Shown here piece by piece: positions 1-7,398 of a stretch of 43,951 bases of DNA (the first letter of the stretch is position 1; every line of letters starts with the position of its first letter). The DNA lies in assembly GCF_009914725.1 (NCBI RefSeq), contig NZ_JAAAWJ010000013.1:1-43951 (forward strand). Direction: 5' to 3'. Below the pieces are notes generated by a model. The model made no database searches. It had not been told where the DNA came from and saw nothing but the letters and a program-made list of their open reading frames with translations. This DNA is from Methanogenium sp. MK-MG. GTDB taxonomy: Archaea; Halobacteriota; Methanomicrobia; Methanomicrobiales; Methanomicrobiaceae. The position numbers were made by a program, and so were the translations under genes.

Positions 1-594
1 GGCAATACCCATTTTGGCGCATATATTCTTCTTTTTCCGCTTATTATGGGGGACGGCATCGCCGGTGCACAGGGAGTCATTGCAGAGACTACGGTTGATG
101 ATGCCCTTAAATTTTATGAGGCCTTTGCTCTCACGGAAGTACGGATGAATGAGACCGATGATCTGGATGTCAATGATCCGGAATCTGCACAGCACATTCG
201 TGACGAGGGGCTGACCCTCAGAGATATTATCGCCTACTCTGCACCGGGGGACATGGTCTGCCGGGAGTGGTCGAACGGGTTTCTTCTCAGCCGTCGGGTG
301 GCAGATTACCTGCTGGCGGCACCGGACGGGAAACAGGCAGTTGTCCGGGCATTCTTCTCGCTTCTCGAAACAGAACCGGACACCTTCATCATCAAGAAGC
401 TTGGCAGGGAAGCGGCCGAATGGACGATGGCCCGCGCAAAAGAGGTATGTCGCGGCACATACGCAGCAGATGACTTTGATGAGGAATGCCTCGCACGCGG
501 TATCAATCCGGGATCGATTGCGGATATCACGATTGCAGGCATTTATCTTGCATTAAGAGAGGGATGGGATTGGGAATCCTGCAGGCAGGCATAA
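1..594 (+). CDS. CitG-like triphosphoribosyl-dephospho-CoA synthase family protein (5' partial)
   Basis: The frame is open from the first base, so the ATG at 46 is internal and the gene begins outside the window. The first codons read GNTHFGAYILLFPL, matching the conserved glycine/asparagine motif of the CitG family (GNTxFG), and GDGIAGAQG follows. CitG enzymes transfer a triphosphoribosyl group to dephospho-CoA for citrate lyase, but no citrate lyase gene is visible here. Archaeal and methylotroph homologues are thought to have another role; from memory, CitG-like and DUF447 genes also occur in tetrahydromethanopterin gene clusters, so a cofactor role is a reasonable guess. The 3' end overlaps the DUF447 start by about 31 nt, which suggests one transcript. 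Family membership is fairly sure, substrate unknown. Confidence 0.8.
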   Translation, partial: GNTHFGAYILLFPLIMGDGIAGAQGVIAETTVDDALKFYEAFALTEVRMNETDDLDVNDPESAQHIRDEGLTLRDIIAYSAPGDMVCREWSNGFLLSRRVADYLLAAPDGKQAVVRAFFSLLETEPDTFIIKKLGREAAEWTMARAKEVCRGTYAADDFDEECLARGINPGSIADITIAGIYLALREGWDWESCRQA

Positions 595-1205
595 ACGAAG
601 TCATCGCGACGACAACAGATCCCGCGACAGGGAGGAGCAACGCCGCACCGATGGGTATCATCTGCCGCAACGGTCGTATCATGCTGCGGCTCTTTCACGG
701 CACCCATACGGAAGCAAACATCCGGGAGTCCGGCTGGGTGGTGGCCAACCTCACGTATGACCCGATGGTGTATGTGGAGACTGCGTTTGGAGATCTTTCA
801 GAAGACGCGTTCACTGAAATCACGGAGACCAAAGAGAGTGCGGAGTGCACAAAGACTGCGGCAGGCGGCAGCAACATATCGGTGCAGATGCCAACGTCGA
901 TGCAGCGGTTACGCAGCTGCGAGGCATGGGAGGCGTTCACCACCACCATTGTGAGCGACAATCCGGAGACGCTCGTCGTGGAACTGACACCGGTGGCGTC
1001 AGGGATTCTCAACCTCCGGCCCCACCCGCCCAGCCGGGCCTTTGCAAATATCATCGAGGCGACGGTGCATGCGACGCGGTATGTCGTGACCCGTGACCCG
1101 GCGTTATGGGCCCTGATTGAGCAGTCGGCAGAGCTCGTCAGGAAATGCGGCGGTAAAGAGCATGTTGACGCGCTTGATCTCTTGCTGACGTTTTGCCACA
1201 AATAA
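564..1205 (+). CDS. DUF447 family protein (FMN-binding split-barrel-like)
   Basis: The 213-residue protein starting MGLGILQAGINEVIATT has the DUF447 signature: an N-terminal segment with NAAPMGI, then RLFHGTHTEANI and GWVVANLTYDP, and a C-terminal helical region. Members of known structure adopt a split-barrel fold like flavin reductases. I chose the ATG at 564 because homologues begin with this motif; it follows a purine-rich GAGAGGG. The frame is open further upstream to 486 but lies inside the CitG-like gene. The overlap with the upstream gene suggests translational coupling. The biochemical role is not established; a link to methanopterin or another flavin/cofactor pathway is inference from gene neighbourhoods elsewhere. 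Confidence 0.8.
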   Translation: MGLGILQAGINEVIATTTDPATGRSNAAPMGIICRNGRIMLRLFHGTHTEANIRESGWVVANLTYDPMVYVETAFGDLSEDAFTEITETKESAECTKTAAGGSNISVQMPTSMQRLRSCEAWEAFTTTIVSDNPETLVVELTPVASGILNLRPHPPSRAFANIIEATVHATRYVVTRDPALWALIEQSAELVRKCGGKEHVDALDLLLTFCHK

Positions 1206-1347
1206 AAAAGAGACTCTCCCATTTTTCTGCTCTCTGAATTACACCTGTTTTGTTGCAATAACTGCAACCGGAGCAAGGGGGGATGCCTGCTCCTCCCTTG
1301 CTATTAATTGTATGATCGGATGTTGAAATACGGGTAACTTTACGACG

Positions 1348-1440
1348 ATGATTGAGCACTCAGCAAAGCTTGTCAGAAAGTGCGGCAGAAAAGAGCATGC
1401 TGACGCACGTAATGTCGTAATTAAGTTTGGAAAAAAAAAG
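1348..1440 (+). pseudogene. decayed duplicate of the DUF447 gene 3' end
   Basis: Bases 1350-1407 match 1115-1172 inside the DUF447 gene at 48 of 58 positions by hand alignment. Read in frame, the fragment gives IEHSAKLVRKCGRKEHADA, against IEQSAELVRKCGGKEHVDA in the intact gene, and similarity continues a few residues further (NVVIKF against DLLLTF). No start region or upstream homology is present, so this is a remnant of a duplicated or previously longer gene. The rest of the space 1206-1441 shows nothing recognisable. Confidence 0.7.
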
Positions 1441-1441
1441 A

Positions 1442-1840
1442 TTAGAGCAGTTTGTCAAGCAGCACCTGGGTGGCACCGTCATCAAACTTAGCAGTGATGA
1501 CCACACGTTCCTGACCAGCAGTACCATTACCAACAAACAGTTTTGCATATCCTACAGCCGGATTTTGCTCACTATCATTGCCATCCTGTGAACCATCTAC
1601 TTTGTATACAGTTGAATTTAAGAATGTAACCTTGGATGCATCCGGTCCGCCCTGGTATGTGATCAGGATATCTGAACCAGACTGCTTTGCAGTTGCGGCC
1701 ACACTCTTTGTCGTCTCAATATCGCTTGCCATACCGAATACAAAGACAGCGATGACTGCTGCCAGAATCACGGTGATGGCGACCATAAGGATAACACCGA
1801 TGACAGGTGATACCGCTTCTTCATCTTTATTAAATCTCAT
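1442..1840 (-). CDS. archaeal type IV pilin-like protein (Pilin_N / DUF1628)
   Basis: The 132-residue protein has a class III (type IV pilin) signal: a short charged head MRFNKDEEA, then VSPVIGVILMVAITVILAAV, the hallmark of archaeal pilins of the Pilin_N family. Cleavage by an EppA/PibD-like prepilin peptidase is expected just before the VSPVIG segment. The hydrophobic helix covers roughly residues 10-36 and would form the filament core; the remaining ~95 residues are a beta-rich head with several Asn/Thr sites. The ATG at 1840 is preceded by a good ribosome binding site (GAGGTGA). It stands alone with its own promoter. It likely forms an adhesion-type pilus subunit on the cell surface. Confidence 0.88.
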   Translation of the reverse strand: MRFNKDEEAVSPVIGVILMVAITVILAAVIAVFVFGMASDIETTKSVAATAKQSGSDILITYQGGPDASKVTFLNSTVYKVDGSQDGNDSEQNPAVGYAKLFVGNGTAGQERVVITAKFDDGATQVLLDKLL

Positions 1841-1872
1841 TTCAATTCACCTCTCCCAAGCAGGGCGATACT

Positions 1873-1891
1873 TCACCCCCCCCGTGGGTGA
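1873..1891 (-). other. GC-rich hairpin in pilin 5' leader
   Basis: TCACCC at 1873-1878 pairs with GGGTGA at 1886-1891, with a C-rich loop. It lies between the predicted TATA box and the pilin start, about where the pilin mRNA leader begins. It could affect message stability or be chance; no function is shown. Confidence 0.35.
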
Positions 1892-1908
1892 GTATACATA
1901 ATATTCAT

Positions 1909-1918
1909 CTATATAAAT
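1909..1918 (-). promoter_or_regulatory. TATA-like element upstream of pilin gene
   Basis: On the minus strand this reads ATTTATATAG, close to the archaeal TATA consensus. It lies about 70 nt before the pilin ATG, implying a leader of about 45 nt. The rest of 1841-2164 (about 320 nt) is AT-rich and shows no gene that I can support. Confidence 0.5.
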
Positions 1919-2164
1919 GATTTGCGGATGTGTCTCCAATGGAACGATTATCTAATGAAATTGCGACACATTTGGAAATATTTCCTGTATTTTTTACAAA
2001 TAATGAAATGTTATTTCCCTGTTTTTGACCCTACTTGAGTCTATTGATTGTCGATAGTTACTTTTATTAAGGCAGACGAGGTGAATATTATTTCTTCTGG
2101 TAGAAATTCAACACGTTTTTATATCCGTAGCAAAAAATGGACTCATTTCCTGTTGTTTTCAGCG

Positions 2165-2596
2165 TCAAAAAAGGATCTGGAGATGGTTTCCTGCACGTGT
2201 TACTGCGGCACCTTCAGTCACAGCCCGGACAAATCCGGTCACATATGCTGCGGCAGGTTCTGCCATACTGAACGGATAGCCAAAGAGGCCGTGTGCATCC
2301 AGATTCACCGTGATCGTGAGTCCGTCCTCTCCGTCCTGCCGTTCAGTCTCCACACCGGCCACGAGAAGGGTGCTCTCAATAATCTCCGACGGCTGCATGA
2401 AAGGGGGCATCCGCTCCTTTGCCTTCTGCCCGTCTTCAAAACCGATATCACCGATGACGTGGAGGATACTCATCACCGCTTCCGGTCTGCCTTCCTGCAT
2501 GACCCGTTCAATCACCTCACCGCCGATGTCACGCGGTTCCCAGGTGCGGGCGAGTTTCAGGAGGGACCAGTCACGTGAGAACTGCCCTTTCTTCAT
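2165..2596 (-). CDS. hypothetical protein, last gene of Lrp-type operon
   Basis: This 143-residue soluble protein is not one I recognise. It has no membrane segment or cysteine motif. It begins MKKGQFSRDWSLLKLARTWE and ends with a segment rich in small residues (YPFSMAEPAAAYVTGFVRAV) that looks like an amphipathic helix bundle. It follows the small membrane protein gene by 7 nt on the same strand, after the Lrp-type regulator, so the three are probably one transcript. The opposite-strand frame over it looks like a shadow. Confidence 0.6.
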   Translation of the reverse strand: MKKGQFSRDWSLLKLARTWEPRDIGGEVIERVMQEGRPEAVMSILHVIGDIGFEDGQKAKERMPPFMQPSEIIESTLLVAGVETERQDGEDGLTITVNLDAHGLFGYPFSMAEPAAAYVTGFVRAVTEGAAVTRAGNHLQILF

Positions 2597-2603
2597 CCGG
2601 CAA

Positions 2604-2891
2604 TCATCCCCGCAGCACAGCGAAATTCATCACGCCAATACCTATAATCTCGATAATTCTGGATGCCACTTCACCCCAGTATATGACAGATAATTCAGGC
2701 CCGAACAATTGTACAAGGTCAGGAAGGACGATGCCTATCACAAGAGTAAAGAGACCGAGGGTAAAGTAGAGCAGAGTCGGCTGTCTGATGACCTTGTATG
2801 CATCATAGACAAAGATAATCAGGGCGCCACCTAAAATCAGGGTGACGACAGCGAGAATCTGCTGAATGAGGATAAACTGTGACTCAATCAT
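2604..2891 (-). CDS. small membrane protein, three predicted transmembrane helices
   Basis: The 95-residue protein has three hydrophobic stretches: around residues 5-27 (ILIQQILAVVTLILGGALIIF), 38-60 (LLYFTLGLFTLVIGIVL) and a C-terminal one (IIEIIGIGVMNFAVL). An earlier GTG at 2903 is also in frame; I prefer the ATG at 2891 because a GGAG lies 11 nt upstream of it. The gene overlaps the end of the Lrp-type regulator gene by 8 nt, so the two are coupled. Function unknown; the layout resembles haloarchaeal and methanogen regulator plus membrane-protein pairs, but I cannot name a family with confidence. Confidence 0.65.
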   Translation of the reverse strand: MIESQFILIQQILAVVTLILGGALIIFVYDAYKVIRQPTLLYFTLGLFTLVIGIVLPDLVQLFGPELSVIYWGEVASRIIEIIGIGVMNFAVLRG

Positions 2892-3336
2892 AGCGGCGGA
2901 CACTCCAGTTCTGTTCTTTTATTCGTTTCACCGTAATAAAGGGTTTAATCTCTTTCACCCCCGCGTAGCGTGAAAGAGGGGTAAGAATATCTTTTTTCAG
3001 GTTCGTGATTGACGACACGACCACCTTTGCCATGAAATCACTCGGTTCCAGTGTCTCATACAGTTCAAGGACACAGTCATGGCCTGCAAGGAAGGACGCA
3101 ACTTCTTCCTTGTCATCCGGTGAGACGGTGATTGTCAGAAATGAAATGAGGCTTTCTGCAAAGTAATCCGGGTTAATTGAAATGGTAAAGCCTTCGATAA
3201 CCCCGGCACTTTTCAGTTTTTCAATCCGTTTGAATACGGTTGAAGGAGCAATATCAAGCTGCTTCCCCAGTTCTGCCATTGAAATTCTGCCGTCCCGGGC
3301 AAGTTCACGTAAAATGGCGTGGTCAATATTATCCAT
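2884..3336 (-). CDS. Lrp/AsnC family transcriptional regulator
   Basis: The protein (150 residues from the chosen start) has an N-terminal winged helix-turn-helix, DNIDHAILRELARDGRISMAELG followed by the recognition helix region APSTVFKRIEKLKSAGVI, then an effector-binding RAM-like alpha/beta domain (ISFLTITVSP to ITVKRIKEQ). This is the usual Lrp/AsnC layout and length. I chose the ATG at 3336 because MDNIDHAIL is the family's normal start and a GGGGA lies just upstream; the frame runs on to 3369. Such regulators usually bind AT-rich inverted repeats as dimers or octamers and often control their own gene. The ligand is unknown. The downstream overlapping membrane protein and hypothetical gene are likely co-transcribed. 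Confidence 0.88.
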   Translation of the reverse strand: MDNIDHAILRELARDGRISMAELGKQLDIAPSTVFKRIEKLKSAGVIEGFTISINPDYFAESLISFLTITVSPDDKEEVASFLAGHDCVLELYETLEPSDFMAKVVVSSITNLKKDILTPLSRYAGVKEIKPFITVKRIKEQNWSVRRYD

Positions 3337-3379
3337 ACAATCCCCAATCCCTCTCTGATGACTATTCATTCATAAAGCA

Positions 3380-3388
3380 GATATATGT
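3380..3388 (-). promoter_or_regulatory. TATA-like element of the Lrp-type operon
   Basis: The minus strand reads ACATATAT here, about 45 nt before the regulator start. Farther upstream at 3422-3434 is TGAATATTTTTCA, an AT-rich imperfect palindrome with TGAA/TTCA arms of the sort bound by Lrp-type proteins. Both are pattern matches only. Confidence 0.4.
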
Positions 3389-3458
3389 GATGCATGTATT
3401 TCCGAAAAATGAAGAAAAAAGTGAATATTTTTCATTTATCTGAATATTTTCCGTTCAT

Positions 3459-4271
3459 TTACCTGTTTTGATATGCCGTTGAAACCATACCACCGGGATT
3501 TACCATCCGTCTGCCGGAGAGGGCAGGCACCGCATCCCGGATGGCGTCGGAGACAAACATTTTTCCCTGCCGGCATGCCTCCGGCAGCGTCTCACCCCGC
3601 ACCAGATACGCGGTGATTGCAGCAGCAAGAGAGCACCCGGAGCCGTGCACCTCATAGGGGTATCGGGGGCCGTCAAGGATGACGTGTTCATCCGGGCTGA
3701 TATACACGTCCGGTGAACTGGCTGTTGTCAGGTGCCCGCCTTTGATGAGCACCGCCTCTGCCCCCATGTCAAGAATTTCTCTTCCCGCGGCGGCCATCTC
3801 ATCAATCGTTGTGATTGCTTTCCTTTCGGTCAGGACACAGAGCTCCGGGATGTTCGGTGTGACCAGTGCGGCGCGTGGTATGAGCCGGTCACACAGGGCA
3901 GAGAGGCTTTCAGGAGAAGTGAGGCGCTTACCGGAGGTGGCAATCATCACCGGATCGAGAACCAGCGAGATGTCCCAGGGAAGATTGTCTGCAACTGCTG
4001 CGATCGTTGTTGCATCCGGCAGCATACCGGTTTTCACCGCAGTGATAGGAAAATCCTGAAACACCGCTTCCATCTGGCAGGTGAGCGTATGCGTATCCAC
4101 AGTCCTGCTGGAGAGGACTGCACGGGTGTTCTGGGCGGTCACTGCGGTGACAACCGTACATCCCCACACACCAAGGGCTGAAAATGTCTTGAGATCTGCC
4201 TGAATCCCGGCTCCTCCGCCGGAATCAGATCCCGCAATCGTGCAGGCACAGGGTATCTGCGGTCGTTCCAT
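3459..4271 (-). CDS. thiD: hydroxymethylpyrimidine/phosphomethylpyrimidine kinase
   Basis: ThiD phosphorylates HMP and then HMP-phosphate with ATP, giving HMP-PP for thiamine synthesis in the cytoplasm. The 270 residues cover the full ribokinase-fold domain: AGSDSGGGAGIQAD near the N terminus (substrate loop), VKTGMLPD, VLDPVMIATSGKRL, the segment ALVTPNIPEL, LIKGGH and the catalytic glycine/cysteine loop GSGCSLAAAI near residue 210. Many archaea carry ThiD fused to ThiN (over 400 residues); here it stands alone, so ThiE or ThiN must be encoded elsewhere. It is divergent from the PurM-family gene, with a 74-nt shared upstream region. Confidence 0.93.
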   Translation of the reverse strand: MERPQIPCACTIAGSDSGGGAGIQADLKTFSALGVWGCTVVTAVTAQNTRAVLSSRTVDTHTLTCQMEAVFQDFPITAVKTGMLPDATTIAAVADNLPWDISLVLDPVMIATSGKRLTSPESLSALCDRLIPRAALVTPNIPELCVLTERKAITTIDEMAAAGREILDMGAEAVLIKGGHLTTASSPDVYISPDEHVILDGPRYPYEVHGSGCSLAAAITAYLVRGETLPEACRQGKMFVSDAIRDAVPALSGRRMVNPGGMVSTAYQNR

Positions 4272-4345
4272 CGCTGTAGTATTGAACCCTTATCCGATTG
4301 AAACGTTATGCCGGTTTTATGAGGCGTGGTGGACAACACTTATTT

Positions 4346-5674
4346 ATGGATATTGAAGAGCTGACACGGCGGTGCCTGTCGGCAGGAACGGATGAAGAGA
4401 CCTGTGCCGATCATCTCAAAGAACAGATCCTCACGATGAAGCCGGGCGTATCATCTGACTATGCCCTCTCAATGGCCCGTGCAGTTGTTAAAGAAGTGCA
4501 GAACAGCAACCTGGCCGCATCAGACCTGATTGCCTACACCAAAGCTGATGTGACCATGGGTGAATTTGGTGTCGGTTCCCGTGGTGCCGGAGATTTCTTT
4601 GCACACCGGCAGTTCCCGAAAATAATCGGCGGCACCGATGCTTCGGTGGGTGTCGATGAGATGGACGATGCGGGCGCCGTAGAGGCCGGCGGGAAATATA
4701 TCATCACCACGGTGGACGGCATGCACTCACGCCTCTCGGATTATCCCTTCCTTGCAGGCTTTCATGTAACCCGGGCCACGCTGCGTGACGTATATGTCAT
4801 GGGTGCCACACCGGTGGCCCTGCTCTCTGATATTCACGTCGGAGACGACGGCGATGTGGCAAAAATATTTGATTATACCGCAGGCATCGCGGTTGTCAGC
4901 GAAGCCATGGGCATCCCGCTCGTCACCGGCTCAACGCTGAGAATCGGCGGCGACATGGTTTTGGGCAGCAGGATGACCGGATGTGTGGGCGCTGTCGGCA
5001 TTGCCGATCATCTCACGGCACGCACGGCGACACAGCCCGGTGACTGTATCCTGATGACGGAAGGGGCAGGTGGCGGCACCATTGCAACCGCGGCCATCTA
5101 TTCCGGCTTTCCCGATGTGGTGGATAAGACCATCAACCTCCAGTTCCTGCGTGCATGTGAAGCACTGCTGAAAAGTGACGTGCTCACCCGTATTCACACC
5201 ATGACCGATGTCACCAACGGCGGCCTGCGGGGAGACGCGTATGAGATGGCAGAGACTGCCGGGTGCCGGATTGTCATTGAAGAAGAGGATCTGCGTTCCC
5301 TTGTGGATTCCGATGTGCTCGGCATGCTTGACGCACTTGAAATTGATTATCTGGGCGTCTCTCTGGATGCCCTCCTCGTGGTGACACGGCCCGAGGATGC
5401 AGACGCGGTCATTGAGGTGGTGCAGTCCACCGGTGTGACCATGAAGAGGATCGGGTATGTCACCGAAGGGCCGGGAGATGCCAAACTGGTCACCGGCGGT
5501 GAGATGACAGACTTTATACCACGCTTCCGTGAATCAGCATATACACCGGTGAAGAAAGTCGTGGACACCGCACCCCATGACTTTGAAGAGATGAAAAAAC
5601 GGGTGGCACAGGCAGCAGATGCCGCACTGGATAAAAAGAAGAGAGTGCTTGCAGCTCTCCGACAGGCAGAATAA
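4346..5674 (+). CDS. AIR synthase-related (PurM/SelD/HypE superfamily) protein
   Basis: The 442-residue protein has the two-domain PurM fold. Features are a glycine-rich nucleotide loop (GVGSRGAGDFF), the central DGMHSRLSDYPFLAGFHVTRATLRD region with acidic metal ligands, a conserved ALLSDIHVGDD, and the second-domain DVTNGGLRGDAYE motif typical of HypE/SelD relatives. ATP-dependent activation of a carboxamide, selenide or similar group is the family chemistry; the substrate of this archaeal branch is not known to me. It is longer than PurM (about 345), with extra helices at both ends. I chose the ATG at 4346 (MDIEELTRRC); TTG 4298 and ATG 4319 are in frame upstream but give an unlikely tail. 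The gene converges on RfcS2 with one base between the stop codons. Confidence 0.78.
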   Translation: MDIEELTRRCLSAGTDEETCADHLKEQILTMKPGVSSDYALSMARAVVKEVQNSNLAASDLIAYTKADVTMGEFGVGSRGAGDFFAHRQFPKIIGGTDASVGVDEMDDAGAVEAGGKYIITTVDGMHSRLSDYPFLAGFHVTRATLRDVYVMGATPVALLSDIHVGDDGDVAKIFDYTAGIAVVSEAMGIPLVTGSTLRIGGDMVLGSRMTGCVGAVGIADHLTARTATQPGDCILMTEGAGGGTIATAAIYSGFPDVVDKTINLQFLRACEALLKSDVLTRIHTMTDVTNGGLRGDAYEMAETAGCRIVIEEEDLRSLVDSDVLGMLDALEIDYLGVSLDALLVVTRPEDADAVIEVVQSTGVTMKRIGYVTEGPGDAKLVTGGEMTDFIPRFRESAYTPVKKVVDTAPHDFEEMKKRVAQAADAALDKKKRVLAALRQAE

Positions 5675-5675
5675 C

Positions 5676-6680
5676 TTATTCTGCCGAAAATATTTCTTTT
5701 ACGATGCCTGAGAGAAAGGCATCCATCTGGATATATTCATTGCCCGCGTCCCGCATCATCAGATCCGCATCAGCAATAGCCACCGTAACGCGGGGGTCGT
5801 TGTACTCCTGTTTTCTGGCCCTTGAGAGTTCTTCAAGCACTTCAGGACCGGAGAGGCCATACTCCAGCATCAGAATTTCAATGACAGATTTGGCCTTTTC
5901 CATGTCACCGTTCCGGAGAATGCGGAAGACCGACCGTGCGATATTGCCGGTCTCTGATTCAAGATACTCTTCAAACCCGCCTTCAATCCTGTCGTCGCAG
6001 TTCATCTGGCAGAAGAGAATGGCCTTTCTGGCGTCTCCCCGTGATGCGGCGGCGATTAGCTCCATCTCTTCTTTTTCATACGCCGTCTTTGGCACCTCTT
6101 CTTTTGCGAGGATCTCTGTCATCAGTTCAAGTATGGTATCATCTGATAACGGCCGGAAGAAGAGGGGCAGGGCACGTGAGGTGATCGCAGGAATGATTGC
6201 ACTCTGTGTTCTCGTGATGAAGATGAACCGGCATGTCCCTGAAAACCGTTCCATCATTCTGCGCAGTGCCTGCTGCGCCTCGAACGTCAGGGATTCGGCT
6301 TCGTCAAACACCATCAGCTTAAACTCTGCATCAAGCGGTTTCACCGAGGCAAACCAGCGCACGATATACTTGAAATTCGTGATGACGCTGGCCTCTTTTT
6401 TGTAGAGATGTGAGAATTTCTCCTCATGTTCCAGATAGGTCCTGCCGCCGCGGAAGAGCGCTCCCGTCTGGATGACCGTCGTATTCTCCTTCCAGAACTC
6501 CCCGTAGAGTGTTTTTGCGATGCATTCAACAGCCGCGCTCTTTCCGGTACCGTGACGGCCGCTTATCAGCAGGTGCGGCAGCATGGAATCTTTAGAAAAG
6601 GCCTTCACCATCGCAATGACCGCATCCTGTCCGCGGATGTCTTCAAACGTTTCGGGCCGGTACTTTTCAATCCATAGCAT
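5676..6680 (-). CDS. rfcS2: replication factor C small subunit, second paralogue
   Basis: A clamp-loader AAA+ subunit that would load PCNA with the large subunit. From MLWIEKYRPETFEDIRGQ it shows Walker A GRHGTGKS, Walker B LMVFDEAE, a sensor region FIFITRT and an arginine-finger region ITSRALPLFF, where canonical RFC has SRC. Walker B ends DEAE instead of DEAD. The C-terminal collar domain is complete (about 334 residues). Methanosarcina RFC has two different small subunits plus a large one, and this fits such a second type; the canonical paralogue is at 15049-16017. The ATG at 6680 overlaps the upstream phosphopantothenate synthetase gene by 14 nt, so it is the last gene of the CoA operon. 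The extended upstream frame lacks family similarity. Confidence 0.88.
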   Translation of the reverse strand: MLWIEKYRPETFEDIRGQDAVIAMVKAFSKDSMLPHLLISGRHGTGKSAAVECIAKTLYGEFWKENTTVIQTGALFRGGRTYLEHEEKFSHLYKKEASVITNFKYIVRWFASVKPLDAEFKLMVFDEAESLTFEAQQALRRMMERFSGTCRFIFITRTQSAIIPAITSRALPLFFRPLSDDTILELMTEILAKEEVPKTAYEKEEMELIAAASRGDARKAILFCQMNCDDRIEGGFEEYLESETGNIARSVFRILRNGDMEKAKSVIEILMLEYGLSGPEVLEELSRARKQEYNDPRVTVAIADADLMMRDAGNEYIQMDAFLSGIVKEIFSAE

Positions 6681-7398
6681 CGGTGAGCGTCTCCTGCATT
6701 CTCTGCAATGCGGCATAGAGAAGGCGCTGATTGTCATGGTCTGCCATCAGCTGTTCTCCTGTCTCATGGGTCATGTCCCCGCATGCCTGCGTAATGTTTG
6801 GCAGTGCCCGTGTGAGTTCATCGACAATGGTCAGTGTTGCAGTCTGTGCGGTGCGGGAGAGGGGATTTAAGTCAATGGTGATGACGGTCTTGCCCATGTT
6901 GACAAGGGCTTCACACCGGTCCCCGTCTTCCAGCGGCACGAGCACTACATCAGCCGCATAGATGCCGTCCCGCAGGCAGAGTGCCCGGTCGTGTGACAGG
7001 GGCAGGAGGCGTTCGGCGGTGCCTTCGAGAACAGGCACTCCCGCTGCTTTCAGGTGTGCGGTGATGGCCGTCATCCGCGCTTCGGTGCGGTGAAACAGGT
7101 TGACTTCCACCGCGGCGCCGGAAGCCTCTGCAAGTTCCCGGATCTCTGCTGCTGCAAGGGCTGCGGTGTTCCCGTTAACTGATATAACCGGGCGGGAGCC
7201 TGCCATAAGAAATGCTGCAGCGGTCTTTTCAGCACGTTTCGCAGATGCTGATGTATCTTCCCCCAGGAGATAGTCAAATGCCTCCCCTCTGCCATGCGCA
7301 CTGGCTCCCTCGACAACTACAATGCCTGAACGAACGGCGTCTGCAATCCGTTCCCGTGCCACCAGCGACCGGTAGCGGGGATGATCTTTGGGTATCAT
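6667..7398 (-). CDS. 4-phosphopantoate--beta-alanine ligase (phosphopantothenate synthetase)
   Basis: This archaeal enzyme joins 4-phosphopantoate and beta-alanine with ATP, giving 4'-phosphopantothenate, and replaces bacterial PanC. The 243 residues begin IPKDHPRYRSLVARERI and include the family motifs RPVISVNGNTAALA, VEVNLFHRTEARM and GKTVITIDLNPLSRTAQ, which match the archaeal-specific PPS family. The start ATG overlaps the stop of pantoate kinase (ATGA), so the two are translationally coupled. In the pathway it acts after pantoate kinase and before CoaBC, and all three genes are consecutive here. Confidence 0.93.
   Translation of the reverse strand: MIPKDHPRYRSLVARERIADAVRSGIVVVEGASAHGRGEAFDYLLGEDTSASAKRAEKTAAAFLMAGSRPVISVNGNTAALAAAEIRELAEASGAAVEVNLFHRTEARMTAITAHLKAAGVPVLEGTAERLLPLSHDRALCLRDGIYAADVVLVPLEDGDRCEALVNMGKTVITIDLNPLSRTAQTATLTIVDELTRALPNITQACGDMTHETGEQLMADHDNQRLLYAALQRMQETLTDAMD

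Noticed and set aside
2048-2578. Long plus-strand frame opposite the hypothetical gene at 2165-2596
   Set aside because: No family resemblance, weak start, and the minus-strand frame fits the Lrp-type operon with 7-nt spacing.
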